Shown: one piece after another, positions 16,182 to 25,542 of the stretch
Layout of the letters: the number at the start of each line of letters is the position of its first letter
How positions within the stretch are numbered: position 1 is the stretch's first letter
DNA from: Archangium violaceum
Lineage (GTDB): Bacteria; Myxococcota; Myxococcia; Myxococcales; Myxococcaceae
Direction: 5' to 3'
Assembly: GCF_016859125.1 (NCBI RefSeq)
Contig: NZ_CP069338.1
Span: 1,674,001-1,738,000, forward strand
Length of the DNA: 64,000 nt
Notes under the pieces: model-generated
What the model was told of the DNA's origin: nothing
What the model saw: only the letters and a program-made list of their open reading frames with translations
The model's database searches: none
Program-made: the position numbers and the translations under genes

Positions 16182-19100
16182 ATGAAAACGTGCCCCCAAG
16201 AAACGACGCTGAGTGATTTCCTGGCGGGAGTGCTCTCCGAGGAGCACAGAGCTCACGTCCTGGCGCACGTGGAGCACTGTGCCGACTGCCAGTGGGTGCT
16301 GGCCGCGGGTGATGGGGCCCGGGCCCTGGCCAGCCCCTCGGCGCTCGCCGAGGAGCTCACCCCTCCGCCTCTGGCCCCCGGCTCCTCCGTCTCCCGCTAC
16401 GTGGTACGCGAGCGCCTCGGCTCCGGCGCCATGGGCGTGGTGTACTCCGCGGATGACCCGGAGCTGGGCCGCCGCGTCGCCCTCAAGGTGCTGCGTCCCG
16501 AGGGGCACCAACGCGAGGAGTTGCAGCAGCGGCTTCTGCGCGAGGCCCAGTCCCTGGCCCGCCTCTCCCACCCCAACGTCGTCACCCTCTACGACGTGGG
16601 CACCCATGGCGACGGCATCTTCCTGGCCATGGAGCTGGTCGACGGCACCACCCTGGCCGAGTGGATGAAACAGCCTCATCCCTGGCGCGAGGTGCTGCGC
16701 GTCTTCCTGGACGCCGGGCGGGGACTTGCCGCCGCGCACGCCGCCGGCCTGGTGCACCGCGACTTCAAGCCCGCCAACGCCCTGCTGGGGCGCGATGGCC
16801 GGGTGTACGTCACGGACTTCGGCATCGCCCGTCTGCTCCACCAGGAGGACGGCCCCTCACCACGGGTGAACCTCGAGGCGCCTGTTCATCCCATGGGACG
16901 GCTCACCCGGACGGGCTTCGTCCTGGGCACCCCCGCCTACCTCGCTCCGGAGTTGCTGCGCGGCCAGCGTGCCGACGCCCGCTCCGACGAGTTCAGCTTC
17001 TGCGTGGCCCTCTACGAGGCCCTCTTCGGCGTGCGTCCCTTCCAGGGAGACACCCTGCGGGAGCTGGCCGACGCCGTGCAACAGGGCCGGGTGACTCCGC
17101 CCGCGCGCGAGGTGAGGGTGCCCGCCTGGGTGCGGCGCGCGGTGCTCCGGGGACTGCGTGCCGAGCCCGGTGAGCGCTTCCCCTCCATGGAGCCCCTGCT
17201 GGCTGCCCTCAACCCTCCCCGGCGGATGCTCACGCGGGTGGTGGCCGCGGCGACCGTGGCCGGCATCCTGGGCGCCCTTGCCGCCTACGGGGTGTCGCAA
17301 CGGCGCGAGGCCCGCTGCGAACAGGAGGTGGAGAAGCTCGCGGCGGCCTGGAGCCCCGTTCGGAGAGAGCGGGTGCGTGCCGCCTTCCTCGCCACCGGCG
17401 CCCCCTACGCCGCGTCGGCCTGGGAGCGGCTCGCGTCGGTGCTGGACGCCTACGCCGACCAGTGGCGCACGCTGCGGACCGAGGCCTGCCTGGCCGCGGG
17501 CAGTGACACCCCGGACGCCTCCGCCTGGCAGACCGCCGCGTGCCTCGACACGCGGCTCTGGCAGCTCGCCGCCACCACCGAGGTGCTCGAGAAGGCGGAC
17601 GCGCTGACGGTGCAGAATGCGCCCCAACTGACGGCCTCCCTCGAGGGGCTCACCGGCTGCCGGGACTCGCCCGGACTCTCCAGCCGCCCTCAGCCCCCCG
17701 ACAGCCTCCGCTCCCGCGTGGAAGAGGCGCGGCACAAGCTGGCGCAGGCCCGGGCCCACCGCGTGGCGCGCCGCTACCCTGACGGCCTCGCGGTGACGTC
17801 GGCCCTCCTCGAGGAGCTCAAGGGGCTCGACTACAAGCCGCTGGCGGCGGAGGTGTTCCTGACCCACGGTGAGCTCCTCGGGGAGAACGACAAACCGAAG
17901 GAGGCGGAGGAGTTCCTCTACCAGGCCCTGTGGGCCGCCGAGGCCGGGCGTGACGACGAGACCGTGGCGCGTGCCTGGCTGGAGCTCATCTGGGTGGTGG
18001 GCGAGTCGCTGTCCCGCCCAGAGGACGCGGAGAAGCTCGTCCGGCACGCCCAGGCCTCCGTCGAGCGGCTGGGGCGCGAGCGCTTCCCCGACATCACGAC
18101 GGACCTGCACCTCCGCCTGGCTTCGCTGCGGGATCAACAAGAAAAGCTCGCCGAGGCGGAGCAGGAGGCGCTCCAGGGCCTGGAGTTCTCACGAAGGAGG
18201 AATGGCCCGGACAGCCTCCGCACGACCAGCCTCCTCCACGTGCTCGGCCGGATCCGTTTTCGCCAGCAGCGTTACAAGGAGGCACTGGAGCTCCACCTCC
18301 AGGCCCTCGAGATGCGCAAGCGCCTGCTGGGCCCCGACAACCCGGTCCTCGTTGTTTCCTACAACAGAGTCGCCTCGGTCTACATGCAGCTGGGCCGGCG
18401 TGCCGAGGCCATCGACATCCAGCGCAAAGCCCTGGCCCTCCAGGAGGCATCTCCCGTCCCGGAGAACACCGCCCTCGCGAACCTGCTCCTGAACCTCGCC
18501 GTGAACCTGCGCGTCGACGGCCGGCTGGAGGAGGCGCAGCACCAGCTCGAGCGGGCGCGCACCCTCTTCGAGGGCGCCAGTGGACCCAACCACTTCATGG
18601 TCGTCGAAACACTCGTGGAGCAAGCGATGGTGTACGGCGAGGCGGGCCAGCACGACAAGACGATCGCCCTCACCACCGAGGCCCTGGAACGGATCCGGCG
18701 CTCGATGGGTCCGGACACCCCACGCGCCACCCTGCCACTGATGATCCGGGGGTATGCGCACCTGTTCTCGAGCCACTACCCCGAGGCACGGCGCGATCTG
18801 CTGGACGCGCTGATGCTGATGGAGAAGTCGCAAGGCCCTGAGGGGGCGGGCGCGGTGTCGGTGCTACTCCCCCTGGCCGAGGTGGCCATTGAAACCAAGG
18901 CGCCGAAGGAGGCACTCGAGTACTGCGAGCGTGCGCGGAAGCTCACCGAGAAGGCCCAGAACTCGGAGTCCGAGGCGGGCGCCAGCGCCCTGACCTGTAC
19001 CGGAGAGGCGTATGTGGAGCTGGGCGCCGCGGACAAGGCCGTACCGCTCCTCGAGCGCGCCTGGAGCATACTCACCCAAACGGGTGCGGTCGGAGACCCG

Positions 19101-19286
19101 TTGATCGCCGCCAAGACCGCCTATGTGCTGGCCCGAGCGCTCATGGAAACGCGCCCGACGCCGGACCGGGCGCGTGCGCTCGCGATGGCCGAGGAAGCCC
19201 GGACGCGGCTGGAGTCCTTGGGCGCCCGGGGCCAGATGGGTCTCCAGAAGGTGCTCGCCTGGCAGCGGCGAGAGGGAAAGCGATGA
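16182..19286 (+). CDS. Ser/Thr protein kinase with N-terminal zinc finger, membrane helix and C-terminal TPR array
   Basis: A 1034-aa protein. An anti-sigma-like zinc finger (HVEHCADCQ, HxxxCxxC) is near residues 30-40. The kinase domain runs from about 70 to 340: GSGAMGVVY loop, VALKVL lysine, HRDFKPAN catalytic loop, DFG and an APE-like segment LAPELL. A membrane helix (VVAAATVAGILGALAAYG) is near 350-368. The rest is helical TPR-like repeats, for example RYKEALELHLQALEM. It therefore looks like a sensor kinase with an extracytoplasmic TPR region. The start is the ATG at 16182; the frame is open much further upstream but without coding character. The stop overlaps the sigma-factor start in ATGA. 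Confidence 0.88.
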   Translation: MKTCPQETTLSDFLAGVLSEEHRAHVLAHVEHCADCQWVLAAGDGARALASPSALAEELTPPPLAPGSSVSRYVVRERLGSGAMGVVYSADDPELGRRVALKVLRPEGHQREELQQRLLREAQSLARLSHPNVVTLYDVGTHGDGIFLAMELVDGTTLAEWMKQPHPWREVLRVFLDAGRGLAAAHAAGLVHRDFKPANALLGRDGRVYVTDFGIARLLHQEDGPSPRVNLEAPVHPMGRLTRTGFVLGTPAYLAPELLRGQRADARSDEFSFCVALYEALFGVRPFQGDTLRELADAVQQGRVTPPAREVRVPAWVRRAVLRGLRAEPGERFPSMEPLLAALNPPRRMLTRVVAAATVAGILGALAAYGVSQRREARCEQEVEKLAAAWSPVRRERVRAAFLATGAPYAASAWERLASVLDAYADQWRTLRTEACLAAGSDTPDASAWQTAACLDTRLWQLAATTEVLEKADALTVQNAPQLTASLEGLTGCRDSPGLSSRPQPPDSLRSRVEEARHKLAQARAHRVARRYPDGLAVTSALLEELKGLDYKPLAAEVFLTHGELLGENDKPKEAEEFLYQALWAAEAGRDDETVARAWLELIWVVGESLSRPEDAEKLVRHAQASVERLGRERFPDITTDLHLRLASLRDQQEKLAEAEQEALQGLEFSRRRNGPDSLRTTSLLHVLGRIRFRQQRYKEALELHLQALEMRKRLLGPDNPVLVVSYNRVASVYMQLGRRAEAIDIQRKALALQEASPVPENTALANLLLNLAVNLRVDGRLEEAQHQLERARTLFEGASGPNHFMVVETLVEQAMVYGEAGQHDKTIALTTEALERIRRSMGPDTPRATLPLMIRGYAHLFSSHYPEARRDLLDALMLMEKSQGPEGAGAVSVLLPLAEVAIETKAPKEALEYCERARKLTEKAQNSESEAGASALTCTGEAYVELGAADKAVPLLERAWSILTQTGAVGDPLIAAKTAYVLARALMETRPTPDRARALAMAEEARTRLESLGARGQMGLQKVLAWQRREGKR

Positions 19287-20176
19287 GCGAGGAACGAAAG
19301 ACAGACCCCCTGGCGGCGCTGCTGCGGGCGGGCGTGCCGCCGGAGCGACGCGCGGAGCTGGAGACCGTGGAAGGGCTCGAGATGCTGCTGCACAAGCACG
19401 TCGAGGCGGCGCGGAATGCATGGCCCACGTTGAAGCTCCCGGCCGAGGCCTTCGTGCGACACCTGGCCCGGCACCTGCCCGCGGGAAAAGCCCCCGAGGT
19501 GCTGCGCATCCTCAACGGCGCCGACCTGTACCTCGCGTGCGCGTGCGCCACCGGGGAGCCCTCGGCCCTCCGGGCCTTCGAGCAGAACATCCTCCGGCAC
19601 ATCCCCGCACGGCTCGGGGCGTTGTCACCGAGCATGGTGGAAGAGGTCCTGCAAGTGCTCCGCGAGCGGCTGCTGGTGGGCAGCGCGGAGTCACCTCCGA
19701 GGATCGCGAGCTACGGAGGCCGGGGACCGCTGCTGACCTGGGTAGGCATCACCGCCGCGCGCATCGCCGGTGAGCTGGTGGACCGCAACGGGCGCGAGGT
19801 CCTCGTCACCGAGCCCCCTGAGGCGTTCGCGCGGATGCTGGCCTCGGGTACCCCGGAGAACGATCTGCTCCGCGAGGACGCGCGCCAGCTCCTCATCGAG
19901 GCGCTCCGGAAGGCGGTGGCGGCGCTTCCCGAGCGAGAGCGCGCCCTGCTGCGCCTGCACCACTTCCATGGCTTCACCATGGACCGGCTCGCGCTGATGT
20001 ACGGCGACTCACGCTCCGGTGTGGCGCGCAAGGTCGCCAGTGCCCGCGAGCAGCTGCTCGAGCGCGTCCGCGCGGAGCTGGCTCCCCAGCTGAAGCATGA
20101 CCATCTCGCGACGGAGAGCCTTCTGGGCCTGGTGCGCAGCCAGCTGGATATCAGCATCCAACGGATGCTGGGCTGA
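19283..20176 (+). CDS. Sigma-70 family (ECF-like) transcription factor coupled to a kinase gene
   Basis: A 297-aa protein. The middle and C-terminal parts match region 2/4 of ECF-like sigma factors: LLTWVGITAARIAGELVDR, then AVAALPERERALLRLHHFHG and the helix-turn-helix TMDRLALMYGDSRSGVARKVASA. The N-terminal 100 residues are an extra helical domain. It overlaps the kinase gene by 4 bases (ATGA), so both are made from one mRNA. The kinase carries a zinc finger of the anti-sigma type, so phosphorylation-controlled release of this sigma factor is a reasonable model (inference). Confidence 0.75.
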   Translation: MSEERKTDPLAALLRAGVPPERRAELETVEGLEMLLHKHVEAARNAWPTLKLPAEAFVRHLARHLPAGKAPEVLRILNGADLYLACACATGEPSALRAFEQNILRHIPARLGALSPSMVEEVLQVLRERLLVGSAESPPRIASYGGRGPLLTWVGITAARIAGELVDRNGREVLVTEPPEAFARMLASGTPENDLLREDARQLLIEALRKAVAALPERERALLRLHHFHGFTMDRLALMYGDSRSGVARKVASAREQLLERVRAELAPQLKHDHLATESLLGLVRSQLDISIQRMLG

Positions 20177-20185
20177 AAGGACAAA

Positions 20186-20217
20186 CAGCGGGCCCCACTC
20201 GCGTGGGAGGCCCGCTG
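20186..20217 (-). terminator. Terminator between convergent sigma-factor and M43 genes
   Basis: A 9-bp perfect stem (CAGCGGGCC at 20186-20194, GGCCCGCTG at 20209-20217) with a 14-base loop. Read on the minus strand it is followed by TTTGTCCTTTC, so it suits the minus-strand protease gene best; it can also block the sigma-factor transcript. Confidence 0.65.
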
Positions 20218-20252
20218 CTCGTGTCCGGAACAGGAGTCCCGGTCCGGGGCGG

Positions 20253-21148
20253 CTACTTGCCCGCGCGGTACGTGGTCCACATGCTGTTCATGCGGCTGTT
20301 CTGGCCCGCGCTGAACGTGTTCATGCAGGAGTCGTAGGTGTAGTCCATGAAGTTGGTGATGGGGTCCAGACCGGTCGACGTACACGTGTCGCGGCCGGTG
20401 GGGCACCCGGAGGCCGACGAGGCCGCGTACGGCGTGTCACTCACGCTGTCACCGGGGCTGGTGCAGCCGCCCTGGAACGTGTGGTACAGGCCCATCCAGT
20501 GGCCGACCTCGTGGGTGCCGGTGTCGCCCTGGTTGTAGTTGGTGGCCGAGCCGCCGGGCAGCGAGCCCTGGAGCACCACCACACCATCCATCTTCGGATT
20601 GCTGGAGTAGCTCCAGGGGAAGGTGGCCCAGCCGAGCAGCCCGCCGCCCATGTTGTTGGTGTAGAAGTTGAGCGCGGTGGCGGTGCCCTTGCGCAGGGCG
20701 TTCTTCATGTTCGTCTCGCAGGTGCCGCCGCTGCAGGTGTAGTAGGTGGAGTTGTTGGTGTAGTCCGTCCCCGCCAGGTAGAAGCTGAAGCCCGCCGCCG
20801 AGTAGGCGTTGTTGAGCACGGTGATCTGGTTGTTGATCTGCGTCGTGGTCACCCCGCCGTTGCCGTAAGAGTCACGGATGACGTGGAAGTACACGGGGAT
20901 GGAGACGGCCATGGCGTGCACCTGGCCGGCCATCGCCTGCTTCACCTGCGCCGACTCGAAGTGGGCCTCGATTCGCGCGACCTCCTCGGGCTCGAAGTCG
21001 GGGTTGCCGCAGTGTTGCGGGGGTCCGCCACCGCCTCCGCATCCACCATGTCGTCGGAGGACCGCTCCGCCTCATCAATGGGGCCACAGCCGGTCATCGC
21101 CGCGAGCGCACCCAAAGCAACAACCGTCTTCCCGAAAATCGTACGCAT
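20253..21148 (-). pseudogene. M43 metalloprotease lipoprotein with a 1-bp frameshift
   Basis: The signal part (MRTIFGKTVVALGALAAMTG, then the lipobox Cys) is in one frame from 21148. The mature part (CGNPDFEPEEVARIEAHFES, zinc site HEVGHWMGLYH, Met-turn NFMDYTYDSCM) is in the next frame. The switch falls at a run of five C on the coding strand (five G at 21019-21023); a sixth C would join the two frames as DPPQHCGNPDFE, colinear with the intact paralogue at 358-1245. It is either a true frameshift mutation or a sequencing error in a homopolymer. Both halves otherwise look undamaged, which favours a recent event or an error. Confidence 0.8.
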
Positions 21149-21292
21149 TGAAACGCTGCCTTTCCCGAGGGGGAGGCCCGACTTTCACAAGATTCAGAGA
21201 AAATGATCAAATCTCGGCTTGTGGTTTAAGAAAGGCTTCCGAGCCTGCCCCAGAAAACAAGTTTCAGCTGCAACGACTCTCCAGGAGAAGAA

Positions 21293-22411
21293 GTGAAGCC
21301 CCGACACACACTGATGGTGATGGCCTTGCTACTGCTGATGCCCCTGGGGGCCCGGGCGGAGCCCCGGCGGCTGGTGTTGCTCTTCACGGGAGACAACCGG
21401 GGGGAGATCGCCCCGTGTGGCTGCAAGCAGGAACCCCAGGGAGGGCTGGCCCGGAGGAAGATGGCCCTCGAGGCGGAGCGGGCCCGGGGCCTGCCGGTGG
21501 TGCTGATGGACGCGGGCAACGCGCTGTTCCGCGAGCCCACGCGCCGGGAGGAGGACCTGCTCCAACAGCGGGCGGAGCTGGTGCTCGAGCAGATGGAGGC
21601 GCAGGGCACCGTGGCCATGGCGGTGGGAGAGCGCGACCTGTCGCGGGGCCTGTCCTGGCTCCAGAAGGCCACGCGGGGGCGCCAGAAGATGAAGCTGCTG
21701 TCCGCCAACCTGGTGGACAAGGCGGGCAAGGCCCCCTTCGCGGCCTCCACGGTGCTGGAGGCCGGAGGACTGAAGCTGGGCGTGGTGGGCGTGTCCCCCG
21801 AGGGCACACCGGCCGGTGAGCCCGGGTTGAAGGGCGGCCCCCCTGTGGAGGCCGCGCTGGCCGAGGCCCGCCGGCTGCGCCAGGGCAGGAAGGTGGACGT
21901 GGTGGTGCTGGCGGCGGTGCCCTACCAGCAGGCCGTGAAGCTGGCCCTGCTGGCCGGGGACACGGTGGACTTCGTGGTGCAGTCCCACGACGCGAAGGGC
22001 ATCGGCATTGGCGAGCTGGTGGGCAGCCACGCCGCCGTCTTCCCCGCGGGGGAGCTCGGCAAGCAGGTGACGCGGCTGGAGCTGAGCGTGGATGGACCGG
22101 GACCCTCGGTGGACCTGGGCTCGGGGACGCGCGCCCGCCAGCAGCTGCGCGTGGTGGAGGACAACCTCCAGCGGGCCCACGAGCGGCTGGCCAGCGCCCG
22201 GGATGAGCAGACACGCGGCGAGCTCACGAGCACCATCGTGGAGCTGGAGGGCCGTCTGCGGCAGCTCGAGACGGAGCTGGACGTGAAGCCTCCCACCGGC
22301 GGGCGCGCGCACCAGCTCTCCTATGTCACCCTGGGCCTGGCGGTGCCGGATGATCCGCTGCTGAAGCAGCGGGTGGAGCAGCTCCAGCCGAGCGGCGCTC
22401 CAGCACCCTGA
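21293..22411 (+). CDS. Secreted 5'-nucleotidase/UshA-like metallophosphoesterase
   Basis: A 372-aa protein with an N-terminal signal peptide (LMVMALLLLMPLGARA). The phosphoesterase N-domain begins LFTGDNRGEIAPCGCK..PQGGLARR, the form seen in periplasmic nucleotidase-like proteins with a PCGC motif, followed by LMDAGN, VAMAVGERD and LLSANLVD metal-site segments. The second half is a helical coiled region (LRVVEDNLQRAHERL) in place of the usual nucleotide-binding domain. The start is GTG at 21293 with AGGAG 5 bases upstream. It stands alone; the next gene is convergent and begins 5 bp past its stop. The substrate is unknown. Confidence 0.75.
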   Translation: MKPRHTLMVMALLLLMPLGARAEPRRLVLLFTGDNRGEIAPCGCKQEPQGGLARRKMALEAERARGLPVVLMDAGNALFREPTRREEDLLQQRAELVLEQMEAQGTVAMAVGERDLSRGLSWLQKATRGRQKMKLLSANLVDKAGKAPFAASTVLEAGGLKLGVVGVSPEGTPAGEPGLKGGPPVEAALAEARRLRQGRKVDVVVLAAVPYQQAVKLALLAGDTVDFVVQSHDAKGIGIGELVGSHAAVFPAGELGKQVTRLELSVDGPGPSVDLGSGTRARQQLRVVEDNLQRAHERLASARDEQTRGELTSTIVELEGRLRQLETELDVKPPTGGRAHQLSYVTLGLAVPDDPLLKQRVEQLQPSGAPAP

Positions 22412-22415
22412 ACCG

Positions 22416-23510
22416 CTACACGATGGCGTGGGCGAGAATCCGTTCGAAGACGCGCGGGTTCGTGCCCAGCCAGCGCACCAGGGGACGGCGCAGCCCCGGC
22501 CTGCTGGCCAGCAACAACAGACTCCTCGTCAGCCAGGCGTACTTGCGGAACGCCCGTTGAAACACACGCTCGTAGGGTTGCAATGACTCGCGTGTCGCGC
22601 CCTTCGCCAACGCGTCTGGCAGCAGCTCTCCCAGTGCCTCCGCGCACGTGAAGGCCAGCGACAACCCCTCTCCCGTCACCGCGTCCACGTACCCCGCCGC
22701 GTCGCCCACCAGGGCGAACCGATCCGCCACCCGAGCCCGCGCCGCGCGCGCCAGCGGTCCCGCGCCCCGGGCCCTCGAGTCAGGCTCCGCCTCCATCACC
22801 CGCTCGGCCAGCGTCGGAAAGCGCGTGAGCAGGGACTCGAAACAGATGCGCCCCGGCAACCCGTCCGCCCAGAGGAAGGCCACCCCTACCCGCTCGTCAC
22901 CGGCCGGCGTCACGTACGCCTCCACGCCCTCGGTCAGGTGCACCTCCACGAAGGGTGCCCAGGGCTTCATCCGGAAGTGCCTCCGCAACCCGAAGCGCCT
23001 CGGACCCGCCACGTCCAACTCCAGCCCCTCGGCGCGCCGCAGCGGCGAGGCCAGTCCATCCGCCGCCACCAGCATCCGCGCCCGCAGAGGCCCGGCCGCC
23101 GTCTCCAGCACCCAGCCCTCCGCCGTGCGCCGCTGGCCCCGCACCGCGCAACGCTCGCGCACGTCCACGCCGAGCATCCGCGCCCTCGCGGTCATCGCCG
23201 TCACCAGCGCCACCCGCCGCACGCCCAGGCCCCCGGGCGCCGGCAGCCGGCCCTCCGCGCCGCTCCCGTCCTCCTGCACATAGCGGATGCCCACGAAGGG
23301 CGCGCACTCCCTCCGGTCCAACAGCGAGAGCGCCCCGAAGCGCTCCAGCGCCGCCACGCCCGAGGGCATCAACCCCTCGCCGCACGCCTTGTCTGGAGGC
23401 ACGTCGGCACGCTCCAACACCACCGTGCGCAGGCCCCGCTTCGCCGTGGTGAGCGCCACCGCCAGGCCCGCGGGCCCTCCGCCCACCACCGCGACGTCCC
23501 AGACACTCAC
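22416..23510 (-). CDS. FAD-dependent oxidoreductase/hydroxylase of the type III PKS operon
   Basis: A 364-aa geranylgeranyl-reductase-like flavoprotein: an N-terminal Rossmann motif VVGGGPAGLAVALTTAKRG, the second FAD motif DGLASPLRR and the third, FALVGDAAGYVDAVTGEG. It is the last gene of the operon 27186 to 22416 and overlaps the FAAL gene by 4 bases. In Streptomyces phenolic-lipid loci (srsABC) a flavoprotein hydroxylates the alkylresorcinol to a quinone-forming product; the same place here suggests a ring-oxidation role (inference from context). A reductase acting on the lipid chain is the alternative. Confidence 0.8.
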   Translation of the reverse strand: MSVWDVAVVGGGPAGLAVALTTAKRGLRTVVLERADVPPDKACGEGLMPSGVAALERFGALSLLDRRECAPFVGIRYVQEDGSGAEGRLPAPGGLGVRRVALVTAMTARARMLGVDVRERCAVRGQRRTAEGWVLETAAGPLRARMLVAADGLASPLRRAEGLELDVAGPRRFGLRRHFRMKPWAPFVEVHLTEGVEAYVTPAGDERVGVAFLWADGLPGRICFESLLTRFPTLAERVMEAEPDSRARGAGPLARAARARVADRFALVGDAAGYVDAVTGEGLSLAFTCAEALGELLPDALAKGATRESLQPYERVFQRAFRKYAWLTRSLLLLASRPGLRRPLVRWLGTNPRVFERILAHAIV

Positions 23511-25264
23511 CCCTCGCGTCCCCCCGCTCGGGCGAGGGCCAGCGCGCTCTTCGCCATCTCCACCACCAGCCCCACCGTCCCCACCTTCTTCGGCGCCGAC
23601 AGCTCACCCGCCTGGTAGCGCCGCAAGGCCTCGCTCCGGCGCATCTTCCCGCTCGAGGTGCGCGGCAGCGTTCCCGGCTCCAGCACCCACACCGTGTGCG
23701 GACGCACGCCCGTGCCCGCCACCACCGCCTCGCGCACCCGCTCCTCCAGGCCCTCCACCTCCGCGCCCGGCGCGTGCTCGGCGAGGATGAGCAGCGCCTC
23801 GTCGTTCTCTCCCTCGGGGGTGAAGCCCAGCGCCACCGCGCAGCCCGTGCGCAGGCCCTCCACTGCCTCCAGGCACTCCTCGAACTCCTGGGGCGCGTGG
23901 TTGGCGCCGCGGATGATGACCACGTCCTTGGCGCGGCCGGTGAGGAACAACTCCCCGTCCTGCTCGAAGCCCAGGTCCCCCGTGTCCAGCCAGCCCTCGT
24001 CGTCCAGCGAGCGCCGCGTCGCCTCCAGGAGGCCGAAGTACCCCGCCATCACCGAGGGCCCTCGCACGAACACCCGCCCCACCCGGCGCTCCGGCAGCAC
24101 ATGGCCCAGCTCGTCGCGCACCTGCACCTCGAAGCCCGGCACCGGGCGCCCCACGGACACCACCTCGCGCGAGCCGTCCACCACGCGCCGCTCCATGGCC
24201 AGCACCCGCGCGTCCACTCCCACCGCGTGCGGCCCCCTGCCCGCCGGTGGGAAGGTGACGGCGAGCGAGGCCTCGGACAGCCCATACACCGGCCGCAACG
24301 ACCCCGCCTGGAAGCCCCACCGGGAGAAGCGCTCGGAGAAGCGGCGCAGCGTCTCCAGCGACACCGGCTCCGCGCCGTTGAGCGCGTACCGCCAGGCCGA
24401 GAGGTCCACGCCCTCCAGCTCCGAGTCCTTCACCCGCTTGAGACACAGCCCGTAGGCGAAATTGGGCGCGGGCGAGACGAAGCCGCGGTGCCGCGACAGC
24501 GCGCGCAGCCACAACGCCGGGCGCGCGAGGAACACCTCGGGAGGCAGCAACACCATGCTGCCCGGGTAGTACACCGCCGATAGCAGACAGCCGATGAGCC
24601 CCATGTCGTGGTACAGCGGCAGCCACGACACGCCCACCGGAGCCTGGCCCGGCGCCAGCGGAAGCTCCGCCTCCAGCGCCGCGAGCTGCGCCATCAAATG
24701 GCCGTGGCGGAGCGCCACCGGCTTCGGGTCCACCGTCGAGCCCGAGGAGAACTGGATGAGGGCGAGCGACTCGGGGGTGACTGGCACGACCAGGTCACCC
24801 GCCTCGCGGGACACCTCCTCCACCGTGTGGCAGCCCAGCCTCGGGCGCGCCGCCGCCACGGACGCGCCCAGCAGCAGCCGCACCTTCGAGTCCGTGAGCA
24901 CCACCGCCGCGCCGGACACCTCCAGCATGCGAGCGGTGGAGCGGTGGTACTCGTCCAGCCGCCCCAGGCGCACCGGCGGGTAGAGCGGCACCGGCACCGC
25001 GCCCGCGAGCAACGCGCCGAAGAAGGCATCCATGAAGCCCGGCGAGGTGGGCAACAGCAGCGCCACGCGCTCCCCGGGAGAGACGCCCAGGCGTTGCAGG
25101 CCCGCGGCGGTGCGACGGGCACGTCCATACACCTGCGCCCAGGACAGGGACGTCTCGCGCTCGGCCGCGTCCACGAAGACGAGCCCCCGCGGGCTCCGCG
25201 CCGCGGCGGCGAGTGCTTCGTCGAGGGTGGCGTGCTTCACCCGGGGCAGCGGCGGTCCCTTCAT
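23507..25264 (-). CDS. Fatty-acyl-AMP ligase (FAAL)
   Basis: A 585-aa ANL-family ligase. The P-loop-like segment IQFSSGSTVDPKPVAL, WLPLYHDMGLIG, the FAAL-style YGLSEASL motif, LDTGDLGF and the C-terminal LPRTSSGKMRRSEAL are in order. The YHDMGLIG block and SSGST-DPK pattern are typical of FAALs, which make acyl-adenylates and load them on an acyl carrier protein rather than on CoA. The gene overlaps the ACP gene upstream by 4 bases and the oxidoreductase downstream by 4 bases, so it most likely loads that ACP with a fatty acid for the type III PKS. Confidence 0.85.
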   Translation of the reverse strand: MKGPPLPRVKHATLDEALAAAARSPRGLVFVDAAERETSLSWAQVYGRARRTAAGLQRLGVSPGERVALLLPTSPGFMDAFFGALLAGAVPVPLYPPVRLGRLDEYHRSTARMLEVSGAAVVLTDSKVRLLLGASVAAARPRLGCHTVEEVSREAGDLVVPVTPESLALIQFSSGSTVDPKPVALRHGHLMAQLAALEAELPLAPGQAPVGVSWLPLYHDMGLIGCLLSAVYYPGSMVLLPPEVFLARPALWLRALSRHRGFVSPAPNFAYGLCLKRVKDSELEGVDLSAWRYALNGAEPVSLETLRRFSERFSRWGFQAGSLRPVYGLSEASLAVTFPPAGRGPHAVGVDARVLAMERRVVDGSREVVSVGRPVPGFEVQVRDELGHVLPERRVGRVFVRGPSVMAGYFGLLEATRRSLDDEGWLDTGDLGFEQDGELFLTGRAKDVVIIRGANHAPQEFEECLEAVEGLRTGCAVALGFTPEGENDEALLILAEHAPGAEVEGLEERVREAVVAGTGVRPHTVWVLEPGTLPRTSSGKMRRSEALRRYQAGELSAPKKVGTVGLVVEMAKSALALARAGGREG

Positions 25265-25542
25265 GGCGCGCCTCCCGTGCATGTCACCTGGGACGCCTCG
25301 CTGGCGCGCGAGGCCACCAGGCGCATGAGATCTCCGACGGTGCTCACCCCCACCGAGTCCTCCATCGACAGACGGATGCGGAAGCGGTTCTCCAGCTCCA
25401 CCGCCAGGACCGTCAATCCCAGGCTGTCCAGCTGCAGATCCCGGATGAGCTGCTGTGAGGGCTCCACCGGGCCCTTCCAGTCCAGCTCCTGGGAGACGAT
25501 GCGGCGTATCTCGGAAAGGACGACCAGCTCGTTCTCAACCAC
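25261..25542 (-). CDS. Acyl carrier protein
   Basis: A 93-aa carrier protein with the phosphopantetheine site LDSLGL (Ser in DSL) in the usual context DLQLDSLGLTVLAVELEN. The start is GTG at 25542, with GGAGG 6 bases upstream; it overlaps the methyltransferase gene by 8 bases. The stop overlaps the FAAL start (ATGA). A dedicated ACP between a FAAL and a type III PKS points to direct transfer of an acyl starter. Confidence 0.88.
   Translation of the reverse strand: MVENELVVLSEIRRIVSQELDWKGPVEPSQQLIRDLQLDSLGLTVLAVELENRFRIRLSMEDSVGVSTVGDLMRLVASRASEASQVTCTGGAP

Noticed and set aside
21019-21023. Programmed frameshift in the second M43 gene
   Set aside because: No slippery heptamer or downstream stem was found and the paralogue at 358-1245 needs none; mutation or sequencing error is more likely.
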